From Paenochrobactrum pullorum (GTDB lineage Bacteria > Pseudomonadota > Alphaproteobacteria > Rhizobiales > Rhizobiaceae): 64,000 nucleotides of DNA. The notes beneath the pieces are model-generated. The model saw only the letters and a program-made list of their open reading frames with translations, was not told the origin of the DNA and made no database searches. Location: NCBI RefSeq assembly GCF_041929845.1, contig NZ_JBHEEH010000001.1, forward strand, positions 124,001-188,000, written 5' to 3'. The position numbers and the translations under genes are program-made. Shown piece by piece: positions 43,159-52,275 of the stretch (position 1 is the first letter of the stretch; the number at the start of each line of letters is the position of its first letter).

Positions 43159-44130
43159 AAAAGCTTTCAGCTCATCCAGTTTGGTATTAACGAGCCAGCC
43201 ATAATAATTTTCCTGTGGCATCAAAGCTGGTTGTCCTGCTGCTTTGCGATTTTTATTGGTTTGTGCCAAGGCGCGTGCGCGGTCATCAGCGCCACCGGTA
43301 TTATATAAGGTAGCAGTCAGACCCGGATTTTTTGAAATATCAAAACCGGCAATTTGACGATAAGAGGTGATCGATTGTTTAATGGTCGCTGCAATATATG
43401 GCAGGGTCAAATCCGGATCCATAATAGTTTTATAGATGGTGGTGCCATCTTCGGCGCGCAGTTTCGGCAAGCCTGATACACGGTTGACCATGTCGGACAT
43501 TTGCAGCGCGGTCAGCGGGTTGATCTGTCCAAGGCCAAAGGTTTGGCCTGCATAAAATGGCTGGAAGAAGACAGCGCTGAAACGATTGTTCGGGTAAGAT
43601 TTACCATCAAGTTTTTTGCCGCGGAATTTTGCATTCCAAACATCTTCGCGGCACCCCCAAAGTGTGTAGCTGTCTTTAAAGCGCTCACAGCCGGCAAATT
43701 CGGGGCGTTTGATAAAATTGGCAATGCTTTCGCCATTATAGGCGAAATCCACACCCTGATTTACATAGGACATTGCCTTCACATAATAGGTCTGTAAACG
43801 GTCATAAACATCCACATTATAGGTATGTTCGCCGACAATCGCGCCAACAATATGGATCGGATCAATGCCGTATGCTGATGCGTTAGCGCGGATTTTTGAG
43901 CGCAACGATGCATCATTTTTGAGCAATGTATAGATTTTCTGGTATTTCTTTTCGTAAGTGGTGCTCAGTTCTTTGGTGCGTTTAGCAGAAGCACCCGGAA
44001 TGGCCGGCTGCTGCGCATTGCGGTTGCCGGTTGGCACAACGGTGGCGCTATAAGCTGGTTGGCTGAGAACTGGGCTTGCAAGCACTACGGACAGGCAAAT
44101 GCCGGCGATGAGGTTCAGTCGGCTAATCAT
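43150..44130 (-). CDS. DUF1402 family exported protein (lysozyme-like)
   Basis: A 326-residue protein with a signal peptide (MISRLNLIAGICLSVVLASP, cleavage near YSA). The body matches DUF1402, a Rhizobiales family with a lysozyme-like or lytic transglycosylase-like fold: IDPIHIVGAIVGEHTYNVDV holds a candidate catalytic Glu, and GQTFGLGQINPLTALQM and LTATLYNTGGADDRARAL resemble the GLMQ and AYN motifs of goose-type transglycosylases. Activity is not shown. It sits downstream of hslUV behind a terminator. Confidence 0.8.
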   Translation of the reverse strand: MISRLNLIAGICLSVVLASPVLSQPAYSATVVPTGNRNAQQPAIPGASAKRTKELSTTYEKKYQKIYTLLKNDASLRSKIRANASAYGIDPIHIVGAIVGEHTYNVDVYDRLQTYYVKAMSYVNQGVDFAYNGESIANFIKRPEFAGCERFKDSYTLWGCREDVWNAKFRGKKLDGKSYPNNRFSAVFFQPFYAGQTFGLGQINPLTALQMSDMVNRVSGLPKLRAEDGTTIYKTIMDPDLTLPYIAATIKQSITSYRQIAGFDISKNPGLTATLYNTGGADDRARALAQTNKNRKAAGQPALMPQENYYGWLVNTKLDELKAFFK

Positions 44131-44187
44131 ATTGCTGTAACGTGCCTCGGTAAGTGAAAGAATACGAATATAAGTTGTGCGGAAAAT

Positions 44188-44221
44188 AAAAAATCCCCCC
44201 GCACAAGTCGAGGGGATTTTT
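44188..44221 (-). terminator. Terminator of hslVU
   Basis: AAAATCCCC (44190-44198) pairs with GGGGATTTT (44212-44220) around a 13-base loop. On the minus strand the stem is followed by a T-rich tail, shortly before the DUF1402 start. Confidence 0.8.
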
Positions 44222-44278
44222 CAAATTCTTAATTAACTATTGCGAACGTGTCTTTCCGGTCACTTATATTCACATTAA

Positions 44279-45580
44279 TCATAGGATAAAGCGTGAAAGA
44301 TCGGTGTTCTTGGCCAGATCGCCAACCATTTTACGCACATAATCAGCATCCACCGTGAAAGATGATCCGGATTTATCCGGTGCGGCAAACGAAATTTCAT
44401 CCAGCACACGTTCCATCACTGTCTGCAAACGCCGCGCACCGATATTTTCAACTGTTGCATTAAGATCAACGGCAATATCAGCTAAAGCATCAATTGCATC
44501 ATCGGTGATGTCGAGTTTGACTTCTTCAGTTGCCATCAAAGCAATATATTGTTTGATGAGGCTCACTTCGGTTTCGGTCAAAATGCGACGCAGATCCTCA
44601 CGGGTCAGTGCGCTGAGTTCAACGCGGATCGGCAGACGACCCTGCAATTCAGGCAACAGGTCGGATGGCTTGGAAACGTGGAAAGCACCCGATGCGATGA
44701 AAAGAATATGATCGGTTTTCACCGGCCCATATTTGGTTGAAACGGTTGTTCCTTCCACCAGTGGCAACAGATCCCGCTGCACACCTTCACGCGAAACACC
44801 GGCACCCGAGCCGCCTTCGCGGGCGATCTTGTCGATCTCGTCGAGGAAGACAATACCGTCATTTTCGGTTGCTTTGAGTGCCTCCTGAATAACCTGATCC
44901 TGATCCAGCAGCTTGTCGGATTCATCGGTTATCAACAATGCATAAGAGTTTTTAACACTGGTTTTGCGTTGTTTGGTACGGCCGCCCATGGCTTTGCCAA
45001 GCATGTCGCTCAAATTCAGCACGCCGATATTGGCGCCCGGCATGCCCGGAATTTCAAAATTGTTGGATGAGCCGTTGTCGGCCACCTCAATTTCGATTTC
45101 TTTGTCGTCCAATTCGCCATCACGCAATTTCTTGCGGAAGCTGTCACGGGTGGCAGGGCTTGCAGTTTTACCAACCAATGCATCGAGTACGCGTTCTTCG
45201 GCATTGATGTGGGCTTTGGCTTTGACCTCTTCGCGCTTTTTCTCGCGCACAAGACCGATAGCGGCTTCAACCAGATCACGAATGATCTGTTCGACGTCAC
45301 GCCCGACATAGCCGACTTCGGTAAATTTGGTGGCTTCGACCTTGATGAAAGGCGCACCGGCCAATTTGGCAAGACGACGGGAGATTTCGGTTTTACCAAC
45401 GCCGGTTGGTCCGATCATCAGGATGTTTTTTGGCATCACTTCTTCGCGCATCTGGCCGTCAAGCTGCTGACGTCTCCAGCGATTGCGTAAAGCAATGGCG
45501 ACGGCGCGCTTGGCGTCGTTCTGGCCAATAATGTAGCGATCAAGTTCAGAAACAATTTCACGCGGTGAAAAATTTGACAT
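44279..45580 (-). CDS. hslU: ATP-dependent protease ATPase subunit HslU
   Basis: A 433-residue AAA+ unfoldase (ClpY) that feeds HslV. Visible: FSPREIVSELDRYIIGQNDAKRAVAIALRNRWRR region at the start, Walker A in IGPTGVGKTEISRRLAKL, Walker B in GIVFLDEIDKIA, and the C-terminal LSRFIL tail that docks into HslV. A 122-base gap with a stable hairpin separates it from hslV. Confidence 0.97.
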   Translation of the reverse strand: MSNFSPREIVSELDRYIIGQNDAKRAVAIALRNRWRRQQLDGQMREEVMPKNILMIGPTGVGKTEISRRLAKLAGAPFIKVEATKFTEVGYVGRDVEQIIRDLVEAAIGLVREKKREEVKAKAHINAEERVLDALVGKTASPATRDSFRKKLRDGELDDKEIEIEVADNGSSNNFEIPGMPGANIGVLNLSDMLGKAMGGRTKQRKTSVKNSYALLITDESDKLLDQDQVIQEALKATENDGIVFLDEIDKIAREGGSGAGVSREGVQRDLLPLVEGTTVSTKYGPVKTDHILFIASGAFHVSKPSDLLPELQGRLPIRVELSALTREDLRRILTETEVSLIKQYIALMATEEVKLDITDDAIDALADIAVDLNATVENIGARRLQTVMERVLDEISFAAPDKSGSSFTVDADYVRKMVGDLAKNTDLSRFIL

Positions 45581-45658
45581 TATTTTTATAATCCATCGGC
45601 CGTTACCTGAATAAATTGAAAGGGCAAAAACGGCTTTCCTGTGAGCTGATTGGATGAT

Positions 45659-45679
45659 GAGAGGCGATCTTCGCCTCTC
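45659..45679 (-). other. Intercistronic hairpin between hslV and hslU
   Basis: GAGAGGCGA (45659-45667) and TCGCCTCTC (45671-45679) form a 9-bp stem with a 3-base loop. No T run follows on the minus strand, so mRNA processing or stability control is likelier than termination. Confidence 0.6.
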
Positions 45680-45702
45680 GGTTGCTCTTAAAATGTGAGC
45701 GC

Positions 45703-46257
45703 TTATTTCGCGTCGAGCGATTCCACCAGAATGCTATGATTGGTATAGATGCAGATATCTGCAGCAATATTCATAGCTTTGAGGGCAATTTCTTCTGCGT
45801 CAAGATCGGTATCAATAAGTGCTCTGGCAGCAGCCAGCGCATAATTGCCACCCGAGCCAATGGCCATTACGCCATGTTCCGGCTCCAGCACGTCACCGGT
45901 GCCGGTGAGTGCCAAAGTCACATTGGCATCGGCCACCAGCATCATGGCTTCTAATTTCCGCAAATAGCGGTCGGTACGCCAGTCCTTTGCAAGTTCCACA
46001 CATGCACGCATCAATTGGTCAGGATATTGCTCAAGCTTGGCTTCCAGTCGCTCCAGCAGGGTAAAAGCATCAGCCGTTGCACCGGCAAAACCGGCAATCA
46101 CATTGCCTTTGCTCAAGCGGCGCACTTTACGCGCATTGCCTTTCATAACGGTATTGCCAAGCGAGACCTGCCCGTCACCGGCGATGACGACTTTGTCGCC
46201 TTTGCGCACGGTTACGATTGTGGTGCCATAAATGGTTGTGGGATTATGATTGATCAT
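45703..46257 (-). CDS. hslV: ATP-dependent protease peptidase subunit HslV
   Basis: A 184-residue threonine protease (ClpQ). The propeptide MINHNPTTIYG precedes TTIVTVRKGDKVVIAGDGQV, so Thr12 should be the catalytic N-terminal Thr after processing. The GSGGNYALAAARAL block near residue 130 is typical. The longer propeptide is usual in Rhizobiales. Promoter must lie in the 301-base divergent gap with hisB; I saw no convincing heat-shock promoter. Confidence 0.97.
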   Translation of the reverse strand: MINHNPTTIYGTTIVTVRKGDKVVIAGDGQVSLGNTVMKGNARKVRRLSKGNVIAGFAGATADAFTLLERLEAKLEQYPDQLMRACVELAKDWRTDRYLRKLEAMMLVADANVTLALTGTGDVLEPEHGVMAIGSGGNYALAAARALIDTDLDAEEIALKAMNIAADICIYTNHSILVESLDAK

Positions 46258-46558
46258 GGATACTCCTTAGGCGACCGCTCAGATTCCTGTTTACTCAGGC
46301 AATCATGGCGACCCCGACCGATCTTAGCTGATCCTGAATATGTGACGCGGTGATACGATTTACAAGAAATCACCCGCACTTCATTTTGGTTTTATGTATG
46401 AAATTGACAAAGAAATGCAAATAATAAGGCGGTGTGGCGCAATAAATTAAGCCAATTGATGGCCGCACCCCATCAAAGCATTTGGAAAAAGGCGCAACCT
46501 GTTCTAGAACGCTGGCAATAAATGCCTATGGGGCCAATATATACATATGGGAAAAGAT

Positions 46559-47167
46559 ATGGTTTCTGACAGCGCACGCAAAACAAGTATTGAACGTTCC
46601 ACCAACGAAACCGGAATTGCTGTTTCGGTGAATTTGGACGGAACCGGCCAATTTGATATTCAAACCGGCGTTGGTTTCTTCGACCACATGCTTGATCAGC
46701 TGTCACGACATTCCCTGATTGATATGCATATCCGCACCAAAGGCGATACGCATATTGATGACCACCATACAGTTGAAGATACCGGCATTGCATTGGGCAA
46801 AGCCGTGGCTGAAGCTTTGGGCGAGCGCCGCGGTATTGTGCGATATGCCTCGCTTGATCTGGCAATGGATGAAACTTTGACCCGCGCCGCTTTGGATGTG
46901 TCGGGACGCCCTTTCCTCGTTTGGGATGTGCCGTTCAATGCGCCGAAGATCGGCACTTTCGACACCGAGCTGGTGCAGGAGTTTTTTCAGGCTTTCGCTA
47001 TGAATGCAGGCATCACGCTGCATGTTAAAAACCATTACGGCAGCAATAACCATCATATTGCCGAAACTGTTTTTAAAGCAGTGGCGCGCGCTTTACGGGT
47101 TGCTATTGAAACTGATCCGCGCCAAAAAAATGCGATACCTTCAACCAAGGGCACTTTAAAAGGTTAG
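46559..47167 (+). CDS. hisB: Imidazoleglycerol-phosphate dehydratase
   Basis: A 202-residue monofunctional IGPD that makes imidazole-acetol phosphate in histidine synthesis. Metal-binding motifs DDHHTVEDTGIALG and NNHHIAETVFKAVARAL are present along with GVGFFDHMLDQLSRHS. The frame opens at 46547; Met5 at 46559 follows GGGAAAAG and matches family length. It opens the block hisB-DUF2628-hisH-hisA-hisF-hisE-coaA. Confidence 0.96.
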   Translation: MVSDSARKTSIERSTNETGIAVSVNLDGTGQFDIQTGVGFFDHMLDQLSRHSLIDMHIRTKGDTHIDDHHTVEDTGIALGKAVAEALGERRGIVRYASLDLAMDETLTRAALDVSGRPFLVWDVPFNAPKIGTFDTELVQEFFQAFAMNAGITLHVKNHYGSNNHHIAETVFKAVARALRVAIETDPRQKNAIPSTKGTLKG

Positions 47168-47169
47168 TC

Positions 47170-47673
47170 ATGGCAAGCTTTGTCGTTCTGGAACCAGAAG
47201 GCTTAAACGAAAAGGTACAGGTGGACGCTACTGTCATAGTACGTGACGGCTTTGCGCTCTTCGCGCTGATTGTGCCTTTTTTCTGGCTCTTGTCCAAACG
47301 GCTTTGGCTGGAAGCATTTGTCGTGTTGGCGGCAACACTTGCCATTGGCAGTGCGGCGACAACACAATTTGCGCCCGCTGTTCCATTTCTGATTTTTCTT
47401 GTTTCTGTGCTGGTGGCACTCGAAGGCAATAATTGGCGGATCGCCAAATTGCGCCGTCGCGGCTTTGTTGAAAAGGCTGTGATTGATGCCAATGATTTAG
47501 GCGAAGCGGAAATCCGCTATTTCGTCGATCATGCAAATTTGTGTCAACAGCCGCAGAGTGGCGGTTCAGTGACAGAAACAACCAATCAGCAAAGACAGTT
47601 GAAGTCCCCTCCCCAATTCCCTCATATCGGTTCACAGATTGGTCTTGTGAGTCACCGCGGAGATAATTCTTAA
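47170..47673 (+). CDS. DUF2628 domain membrane protein
   Basis: A 167-residue protein with three or four hydrophobic segments (residues 25-80: DGFALFALIVPFFWLLSKRLW, AFVVLAATLAIGSA, PAVPFLIFLVSVLVAL) and a soluble tail rich in Gln/Ser. The DUF2628 family recurs between hisB and hisH in Rhizobiales. No link to histidine synthesis is known. It is tightly packed, 3 bases after hisB and overlapping hisH by one base. Confidence 0.82.
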   Translation: MASFVVLEPEGLNEKVQVDATVIVRDGFALFALIVPFFWLLSKRLWLEAFVVLAATLAIGSAATTQFAPAVPFLIFLVSVLVALEGNNWRIAKLRRRGFVEKAVIDANDLGEAEIRYFVDHANLCQQPQSGGSVTETTNQQRQLKSPPQFPHIGSQIGLVSHRGDNS

Positions 47674-48323
47674 TGCGTGTTGCCATTATTGATTACGGAT
47701 CAGGCAATCTGCGCTCCGTTGCCAAAGCATTTGAACGTGCCGGCAATGATGTGCATCCTTCTATTGAAATTGACGTGACATCAGACGCGCATCGTGTGGC
47801 GCATGCCGATTATATTGTGTTGCCGGGTGTTGGCGCTTATGCCGATTGTAAACATGGGCTTTCACTCGTGCCGGATATGATCGAAACATTGCAGAAAACG
47901 GTAGTTGAGCAGGCACGCCCCTTCCTCGGCATTTGTGTCGGCATGCAATTGATGGCAGAGCGTGGCCTTGAAAAGCAAGTGACTGAAGGCCTTGGCTGGA
48001 TTGCCGGTGATGTGCGTGAAATCAAAGTTTCAGACCCGAGTTTAAAAATTCCCCAGATCGGCTGGAATAAGATTCACGTGAAACATTCCCATCCCCTCTT
48101 TGCGAATATCGCAACCGGCGATGATGGATTGCACGCCTATTACGTCCATTCTTACATGCTGGATGCTAAAAATCCTGAGGATGTTTTGGCCACAAGTGAG
48201 TATGGCGAAACAATCACCGCTGCGGTAGCGCGCGATAATATGGCTGGAACGCAGTTCCATCCGGAAAAAAGTCAGGCACTCGGACTGGCTTTGATTGCTA
48301 ATTTCTTGAAGTGGAAGCCATGA
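47673..48323 (+). CDS. hisH: Imidazole glycerol phosphate synthase subunit HisH (glutamine amidotransferase)
   Basis: A 216-residue class I glutaminase that supplies ammonia to HisF. N-terminal IIDYGSGNLRSVAKAFERAG, the nucleophile Cys in PFLGICVGMQLM and the His/Glu pair in GTQFHPEKSQ are visible. Its 3' end overlaps hisA by 4 bases. A degenerate parS-like site lies inside at 48070-48085. Confidence 0.97.
   Translation: MRVAIIDYGSGNLRSVAKAFERAGNDVHPSIEIDVTSDAHRVAHADYIVLPGVGAYADCKHGLSLVPDMIETLQKTVVEQARPFLGICVGMQLMAERGLEKQVTEGLGWIAGDVREIKVSDPSLKIPQIGWNKIHVKHSHPLFANIATGDDGLHAYYVHSYMLDAKNPEDVLATSEYGETITAAVARDNMAGTQFHPEKSQALGLALIANFLKWKP
48070..48085. promoter_or_regulatory. Degenerate parS-like site in hisH
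   Basis: AGATTCACGTGAAACA matches parS at 14 of 16 positions. It may be a chance CACGTG-centred sequence. Confidence 0.3.
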
Positions 48324-49072
48324 TTTTATTTCCTGCGATTGATCTTAAAGAAGGCGAATGCGTCCGTTTGAAACTGGGCGATATGGATCAGGCGACGGTC
48401 TATAATCAGGACCCTGCCGCACAGGCCAAAGCATTTGAAGATCAGGGTTTTGAATGGCTGCATGTGGTTGATCTCAACGGCGCCTTCGCCGGTGAAAGTG
48501 TTAATGGTGCGGCGGTTGATGCGATTTTGAAAGCCACCAAAAATCCGGTGCAGCTCGGTGGTGGTATCCGCTCATTGCAGCATATCGAAAACTGGCTTTT
48601 GCGCGGGCTATCACGCGTCATTTTAGGCACGGTTGCGGTGCGTGATCCGGCTCTTGTCATCGAAGCCTGTAAAGAGTTTCCGGGCAAAGTGGCTGTCGGC
48701 ATTGACGCCAAAGGCGGCAAAGTCGCGGTTGAAGGTTGGGCGGAAGCCTCCGAACTTGGCGTGATTGAACTGGCGCAGAAGTTTGAAGGCGCCGGTGTGG
48801 CGGCAATCATTTACACTGATATTGACCGTGACGGTATTCTGGCTGGTATTAATTGGGAGTCAACTCTCAGCCTTGCAGATGAGGTTTCCATTCCGGTAAT
48901 TGCATCCGGAGGCTTGGCTTCGATGCAGGATATTGAACGCATGACTATGCCCGATGCGCGCAAGCTTGAAGGTGCCATTTCAGGACGTGCGCTTTATGAT
49001 GGCCGCATTGATCCGGCACAGGCACTTGCTTTGTTGAAAGCAGCCCGCCTTGAAGTGGCAAGTCGTGGCTAA
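48320..49072 (+). CDS. hisA: ProFAR isomerase HisA
   Basis: A 250-residue (beta/alpha)8 isomerase of the fourth histidine step. MILFPAIDLKEGECVRL carries the catalytic Asp8 region and VQLGGGIRSLQHIENWLLRG and TDIDRDGILAGINWE carry the phosphate and second-Asp sites. The ATG at 48320 overlaps the hisH stop; a GTG at 48311 is a less likely start. Confidence 0.97.
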   Translation: MILFPAIDLKEGECVRLKLGDMDQATVYNQDPAAQAKAFEDQGFEWLHVVDLNGAFAGESVNGAAVDAILKATKNPVQLGGGIRSLQHIENWLLRGLSRVILGTVAVRDPALVIEACKEFPGKVAVGIDAKGGKVAVEGWAEASELGVIELAQKFEGAGVAAIIYTDIDRDGILAGINWESTLSLADEVSIPVIASGGLASMQDIERMTMPDARKLEGAISGRALYDGRIDPAQALALLKAARLEVASRG

Positions 49073-49105
49073 AAATAAAATAATCTCGCCGAATGGGGGC
49101 TTAGA

Positions 49106-49888
49106 ATGCTGAAAGCACGTGTTATTCCTTGTCTGGACGTGAAAGACGGACGCGTTGTCAAAGGCGTCAATTTTGTTGATCTGATTGATGCCGGTGATCC
49201 GGTGGAAGCGGCTAAAGCTTATGATGCGGCCGGAGCCGACGAATTGTGCTTTCTCGATATTACGGCAACCTCCGACAATCGTGATACGATTTTTGATGTG
49301 GTTTCGCGCACCGCTGAACAATGCTTCATGCCGCTCACTGTTGGTGGTGGCGTGCGGGCTGTTGGCGATATTCGCAAATTATTGCTGGCGGGTGCCGACA
49401 AAGTTTCCATCAATACAGCGGCGGTAAAAAATCCGGACTTTGTCGCAGAAGCTGCCGACAAATTCGGCAACCAATGTATTGTCGTGGCGATTGATGCGAA
49501 AAAAGTGTCGAGCGCCAATGAAACAGATCGATGGGAAATTTTCACGCATGGCGGGCGTGAACGTACCGGCATTGATGCGATCGAATTTGCGCAGAAAATG
49601 GCTGATTTGGGTGCAGGTGAAATTCTTCTCACCTCGATGGATCGTGACGGTACCAAAGCTGGTTATGACATTGCGCTGACCCGTGCGGTGGCTGACAGCG
49701 TAAGGGTGCCGGTGATTGCATCGGGTGGCGTTGGTACGCTTGATCATATGGTGGAAGGTATTCGTGACGGTCATGCTGCGGCGGTGCTGGCGGCCTCCAT
49801 TTTCCATTTTGGCACTTATACGATTGAAGAAGCAAAACGCACCCTGGCAGATGCCGGAATTCCTGTGCGCCTTGATCCTTTGCAATAA
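49106..49888 (+). CDS. hisF: Imidazole glycerol phosphate synthase subunit HisF (cyclase)
   Basis: A 260-residue (beta/alpha)8 cyclase that partners HisH. It has the catalytic Asp in VIPCLDVKDGRVVKGVNF and the second in LLTSMDRDGTKAGYDI, with phosphate loops VGGGVRAVGDI and IASGGVGTLDHM. It is 33 bases after hisA. Confidence 0.98.
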   Translation: MLKARVIPCLDVKDGRVVKGVNFVDLIDAGDPVEAAKAYDAAGADELCFLDITATSDNRDTIFDVVSRTAEQCFMPLTVGGGVRAVGDIRKLLLAGADKVSINTAAVKNPDFVAEAADKFGNQCIVVAIDAKKVSSANETDRWEIFTHGGRERTGIDAIEFAQKMADLGAGEILLTSMDRDGTKAGYDIALTRAVADSVRVPVIASGGVGTLDHMVEGIRDGHAAAVLAASIFHFGTYTIEEAKRTLADAGIPVRLDPLQ

Positions 49889-49927
49889 TAAAAAACTGAT
49901 GAGCGGGAACAGCTCCGGAGAAAAACG

Positions 49928-50251
49928 ATGAGCAGATTTACCCTTGAAGCGCTGGAAACCATTATTGCCGAGCGCGCCGCCAGCACGGATGGTTCGTCCT
50001 ATACAGCTTCTTTAATGCGTAAAGGCCAACCGAAAGCCAGCCAAAAGCTTGGCGAAGAAGCGGTGGAAACGATCATTGCAGCGCTTGCTGGTGATAAGTC
50101 GGAAGTCGTGTCTGAAAGTGCGGATCTTCTCTATCACCTTTTGGTGGTGTGGAAAATTGCCGGTGTTTCTTTGGATGATGTTTTGGCCGAGCTTCAGCGC
50201 CGCACATCGCAAACGGGTCTTGAGGAAAAAGCTGCACGCGGCAACGCATAA
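49928..50251 (+). CDS. hisE: Phosphoribosyl-ATP pyrophosphatase
   Basis: A 107-residue all-alpha MazG-fold enzyme for the second step of histidine synthesis. KLGEEAVETIIAAL and ESADLLYHLLVVW hold the Glu/Asp metal ligands. It is separate from hisI, as in other Rhizobiales. hisE runs into coaA with 12 bases between. Confidence 0.96.
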   Translation: MSRFTLEALETIIAERAASTDGSSYTASLMRKGQPKASQKLGEEAVETIIAALAGDKSEVVSESADLLYHLLVVWKIAGVSLDDVLAELQRRTSQTGLEEKAARGNA

Positions 50252-50263
50252 GGACGCGCTCTC

Positions 50264-51232
50264 ATGTGGGAAAAAGTGGATCAGCTTGCACCCGGACAAT
50301 ATTCGCCTTATCGCCTGTTTTCCGCCAATGAGTGGTCGGAATTTCGTGCGGATACGCCCCTCACCCTGACGGCTGATGAGGTTAAACGGCTGCGCTCTTT
50401 AGGTGATCCGATTGATCTGGATGAAGTGCGCCATATTTATCTGTCGCTGTCGCGTTTGTTGTCGGCGCATGTGGAAGCAAGCCAGCTGCTGTTTCAACAG
50501 CGCAAGCAATTCCTCAATATGGATGATACGTTTAAAACACCGTTCATCATCGGTATTGCCGGTTCTGTGGCGGTGGGTAAATCGACCACAGCGCGTATCC
50601 TGAAGGAATTGTTGGCACGCTGGCCTTCGAGTCCGAAAGTTGATCTCGTCACCACTGACGGCTTTCTATATCCCAATGAAGTGCTGCGTGAGCATAATAT
50701 GATGGATCGCAAAGGCTTTCCGGAAAGTTATGATGTGGGCGCAGTTTTACGCTTTTTGTCGGCTATCAAAGCAGGCATCGGGCAGGTACGCGCACCACTT
50801 TATTCGCACCTGACTTATGATGTATTGGCGGATGAATATATCACCATTGATAAACCGGATATTCTGATTTTCGAAGGCATCAATGTGTTGCAGGTTCGTG
50901 ACCTGCCGGAAGACGGCAAGATGGTGCCGTTCGTATCCGACTTCTTTGATTTTTCCATTTATATTGATGCGGAAACCGACCAGATTCATAAATGGTATAT
51001 TGATCGGTTTATGAGCTTGCGTGAGACAGCTTTCCAAAATCCGAAGTCTTTCTTTCACCGTTATTCACAGCTGTCGGAAACCACAGCGCGTTCTATCGGT
51101 GAAGGGCTGTGGGAAAATATCAACCTGATCAATTTGCGGGAAAATATTCTGCCGACACGGCCTCGTGCAGATCTGATCTTGCGTAAAGGCAATGATCACC
51201 TGATTGAAGAAGTCGCTTTAAGAAAGATTTGA
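50264..51232 (+). CDS. coaA: Pantothenate kinase (type I)
   Basis: A 322-residue CoaA that phosphorylates pantothenate, the first and regulated step of CoA synthesis, with feedback by CoA. The P-loop is IAGSVAVGKSTTARIL, followed by VDLVTTDGFLYPN and the DRFMSLRETAF region. hisE-coaA linkage is typical of Rhizobiales. Ends at a strong bidirectional terminator. Confidence 0.97.
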   Translation: MWEKVDQLAPGQYSPYRLFSANEWSEFRADTPLTLTADEVKRLRSLGDPIDLDEVRHIYLSLSRLLSAHVEASQLLFQQRKQFLNMDDTFKTPFIIGIAGSVAVGKSTTARILKELLARWPSSPKVDLVTTDGFLYPNEVLREHNMMDRKGFPESYDVGAVLRFLSAIKAGIGQVRAPLYSHLTYDVLADEYITIDKPDILIFEGINVLQVRDLPEDGKMVPFVSDFFDFSIYIDAETDQIHKWYIDRFMSLRETAFQNPKSFFHRYSQLSETTARSIGEGLWENINLINLRENILPTRPRADLILRKGNDHLIEEVALRKI

Positions 51233-51235
51233 AAA

Positions 51236-51269
51236 TAAAAAAGTCCGGCCTGTTGAGCCGGACTTTTTA
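51236..51269. terminator. Bidirectional terminator between coaA and rbsK
   Basis: AAAAAGTCCGGC (51238-51249) and GCCGGACTTTTT (51257-51268) make a 12-bp stem with a 7-base loop. Confidence 0.95.
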
Positions 51270-51272
51270 GTT

Positions 51273-52163
51273 TTAAGCCATGTGATTGGCGATAAACTGG
51301 TCTGTCTCTTGGGCGCGCGGGATCGTTTGCTGGCTGCCTCTGCGCGTACAGGCAATGGCCGCAGCAACAGATGCACGTTCCATGGCTGCGCCAAGTTTCA
51401 AACCTTTGTCGAGGGCTGAGGCCAGCACACCAACAAAACAATCACCAGCTCCGGTGGTGTCTTTGACATCCACGGCCACGGTTTTCATTTGAATGAGTTG
51501 ACCGTCCATAAACGCTTCGGCTCCCTCGCCGCCCAGTGTGCGTAAAATGCCGGTGTTGAGATGGGTTGAAAGGCTTTTAGCGTCAGGCGGACAATCAAGC
51601 CATTGGCCAAGTGCTTCCGCTTCATCTTCATTGACGACAATTAGACCGCATAGCGACAACACATCTTCTGGCAAGCGATAGGCTGGTGCCAGATTGAGTA
51701 TCGCCAGCGCTTTAGTTGCATTGGTGCGACGGATGAGCTTCTCGACCTCTTCCGGTTTGTTTTCCATCTGCATCAAAACGATATTGGCGTTTTTCAGATA
51801 TGCGTCTTCAATCACAGCCGAGGAAGCGTGTAAATTTGCACCTGATGCCACCGCAATCATATTATTGCCGTGGCTGTCGGTATAAACGGAAGCACAACCG
51901 GTTGGCGCTGCAAGACGCTCAACACGGCTGATATTGGCGAATTTTTCCAGATTACTGAGGCCTATCTGCGCGAGCGCATCTGTGCCCACTGCCCCATACA
52001 TTAAAACCTCAGCGCCATCACGCGCCGCAGCCAAAGCTTGGTTGCCGCCCTTGCCACCTGCCTCTGTGTGGAAATCATTGGCCAGTAATGTTTGGCCCGC
52101 ACGCGGCATTTCGGTTAGCTGAAACATGAAGTCCACATTGATCGAACCAAAGGTAATGATCAT
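51273..52163 (-). CDS. rbsK: Ribokinase (PfkB family)
   Basis: A 296-residue sugar kinase. The N-terminal GSINVDFMFQLTEMPRAGQTL, GGKGGNQALAAARDG and the active-site motif DTTGAGDCFVGVLASAL match ribokinases. No ribose transporter is nearby, so the in vivo sugar is not certain; a nucleoside-derived ribose role is possible. It stands alone between two terminators. Confidence 0.88.
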   Translation of the reverse strand: MIITFGSINVDFMFQLTEMPRAGQTLLANDFHTEAGGKGGNQALAAARDGAEVLMYGAVGTDALAQIGLSNLEKFANISRVERLAAPTGCASVYTDSHGNNMIAVASGANLHASSAVIEDAYLKNANIVLMQMENKPEEVEKLIRRTNATKALAILNLAPAYRLPEDVLSLCGLIVVNEDEAEALGQWLDCPPDAKSLSTHLNTGILRTLGGEGAEAFMDGQLIQMKTVAVDVKDTTGAGDCFVGVLASALDKGLKLGAAMERASVAAAIACTRRGSQQTIPRAQETDQFIANHMA

Positions 52164-52204
52164 AATATGTCTCCGGTTTTATATTCTTAACCTAAGGTGG
52201 CATA

Positions 52205-52253
52205 AAAAAGCCCCACCGAAATTTCAGACTATAAGTCTTTCGGTGGAGCCTTT
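52205..52253 (-). terminator. Terminator of the lysM gene
   Basis: CCACCGAAA (52213-52221) pairs with TTTCGGTGG (52238-52246) and the outer GC pairs extend it. The loop is 16 bases. On the minus strand a T run follows. Confidence 0.8.
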
Positions 52254-52275
52254 CATTTAAAATATATAATAAATT

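Noticed and set aside
46333..46366. Heat-shock (RpoH) promoter upstream of hslV on the minus strand
   Set aside because: CTTG and CATATTCAGG are present, but the spacing of 20 bases and mismatches in the -10 make it unconvincing.
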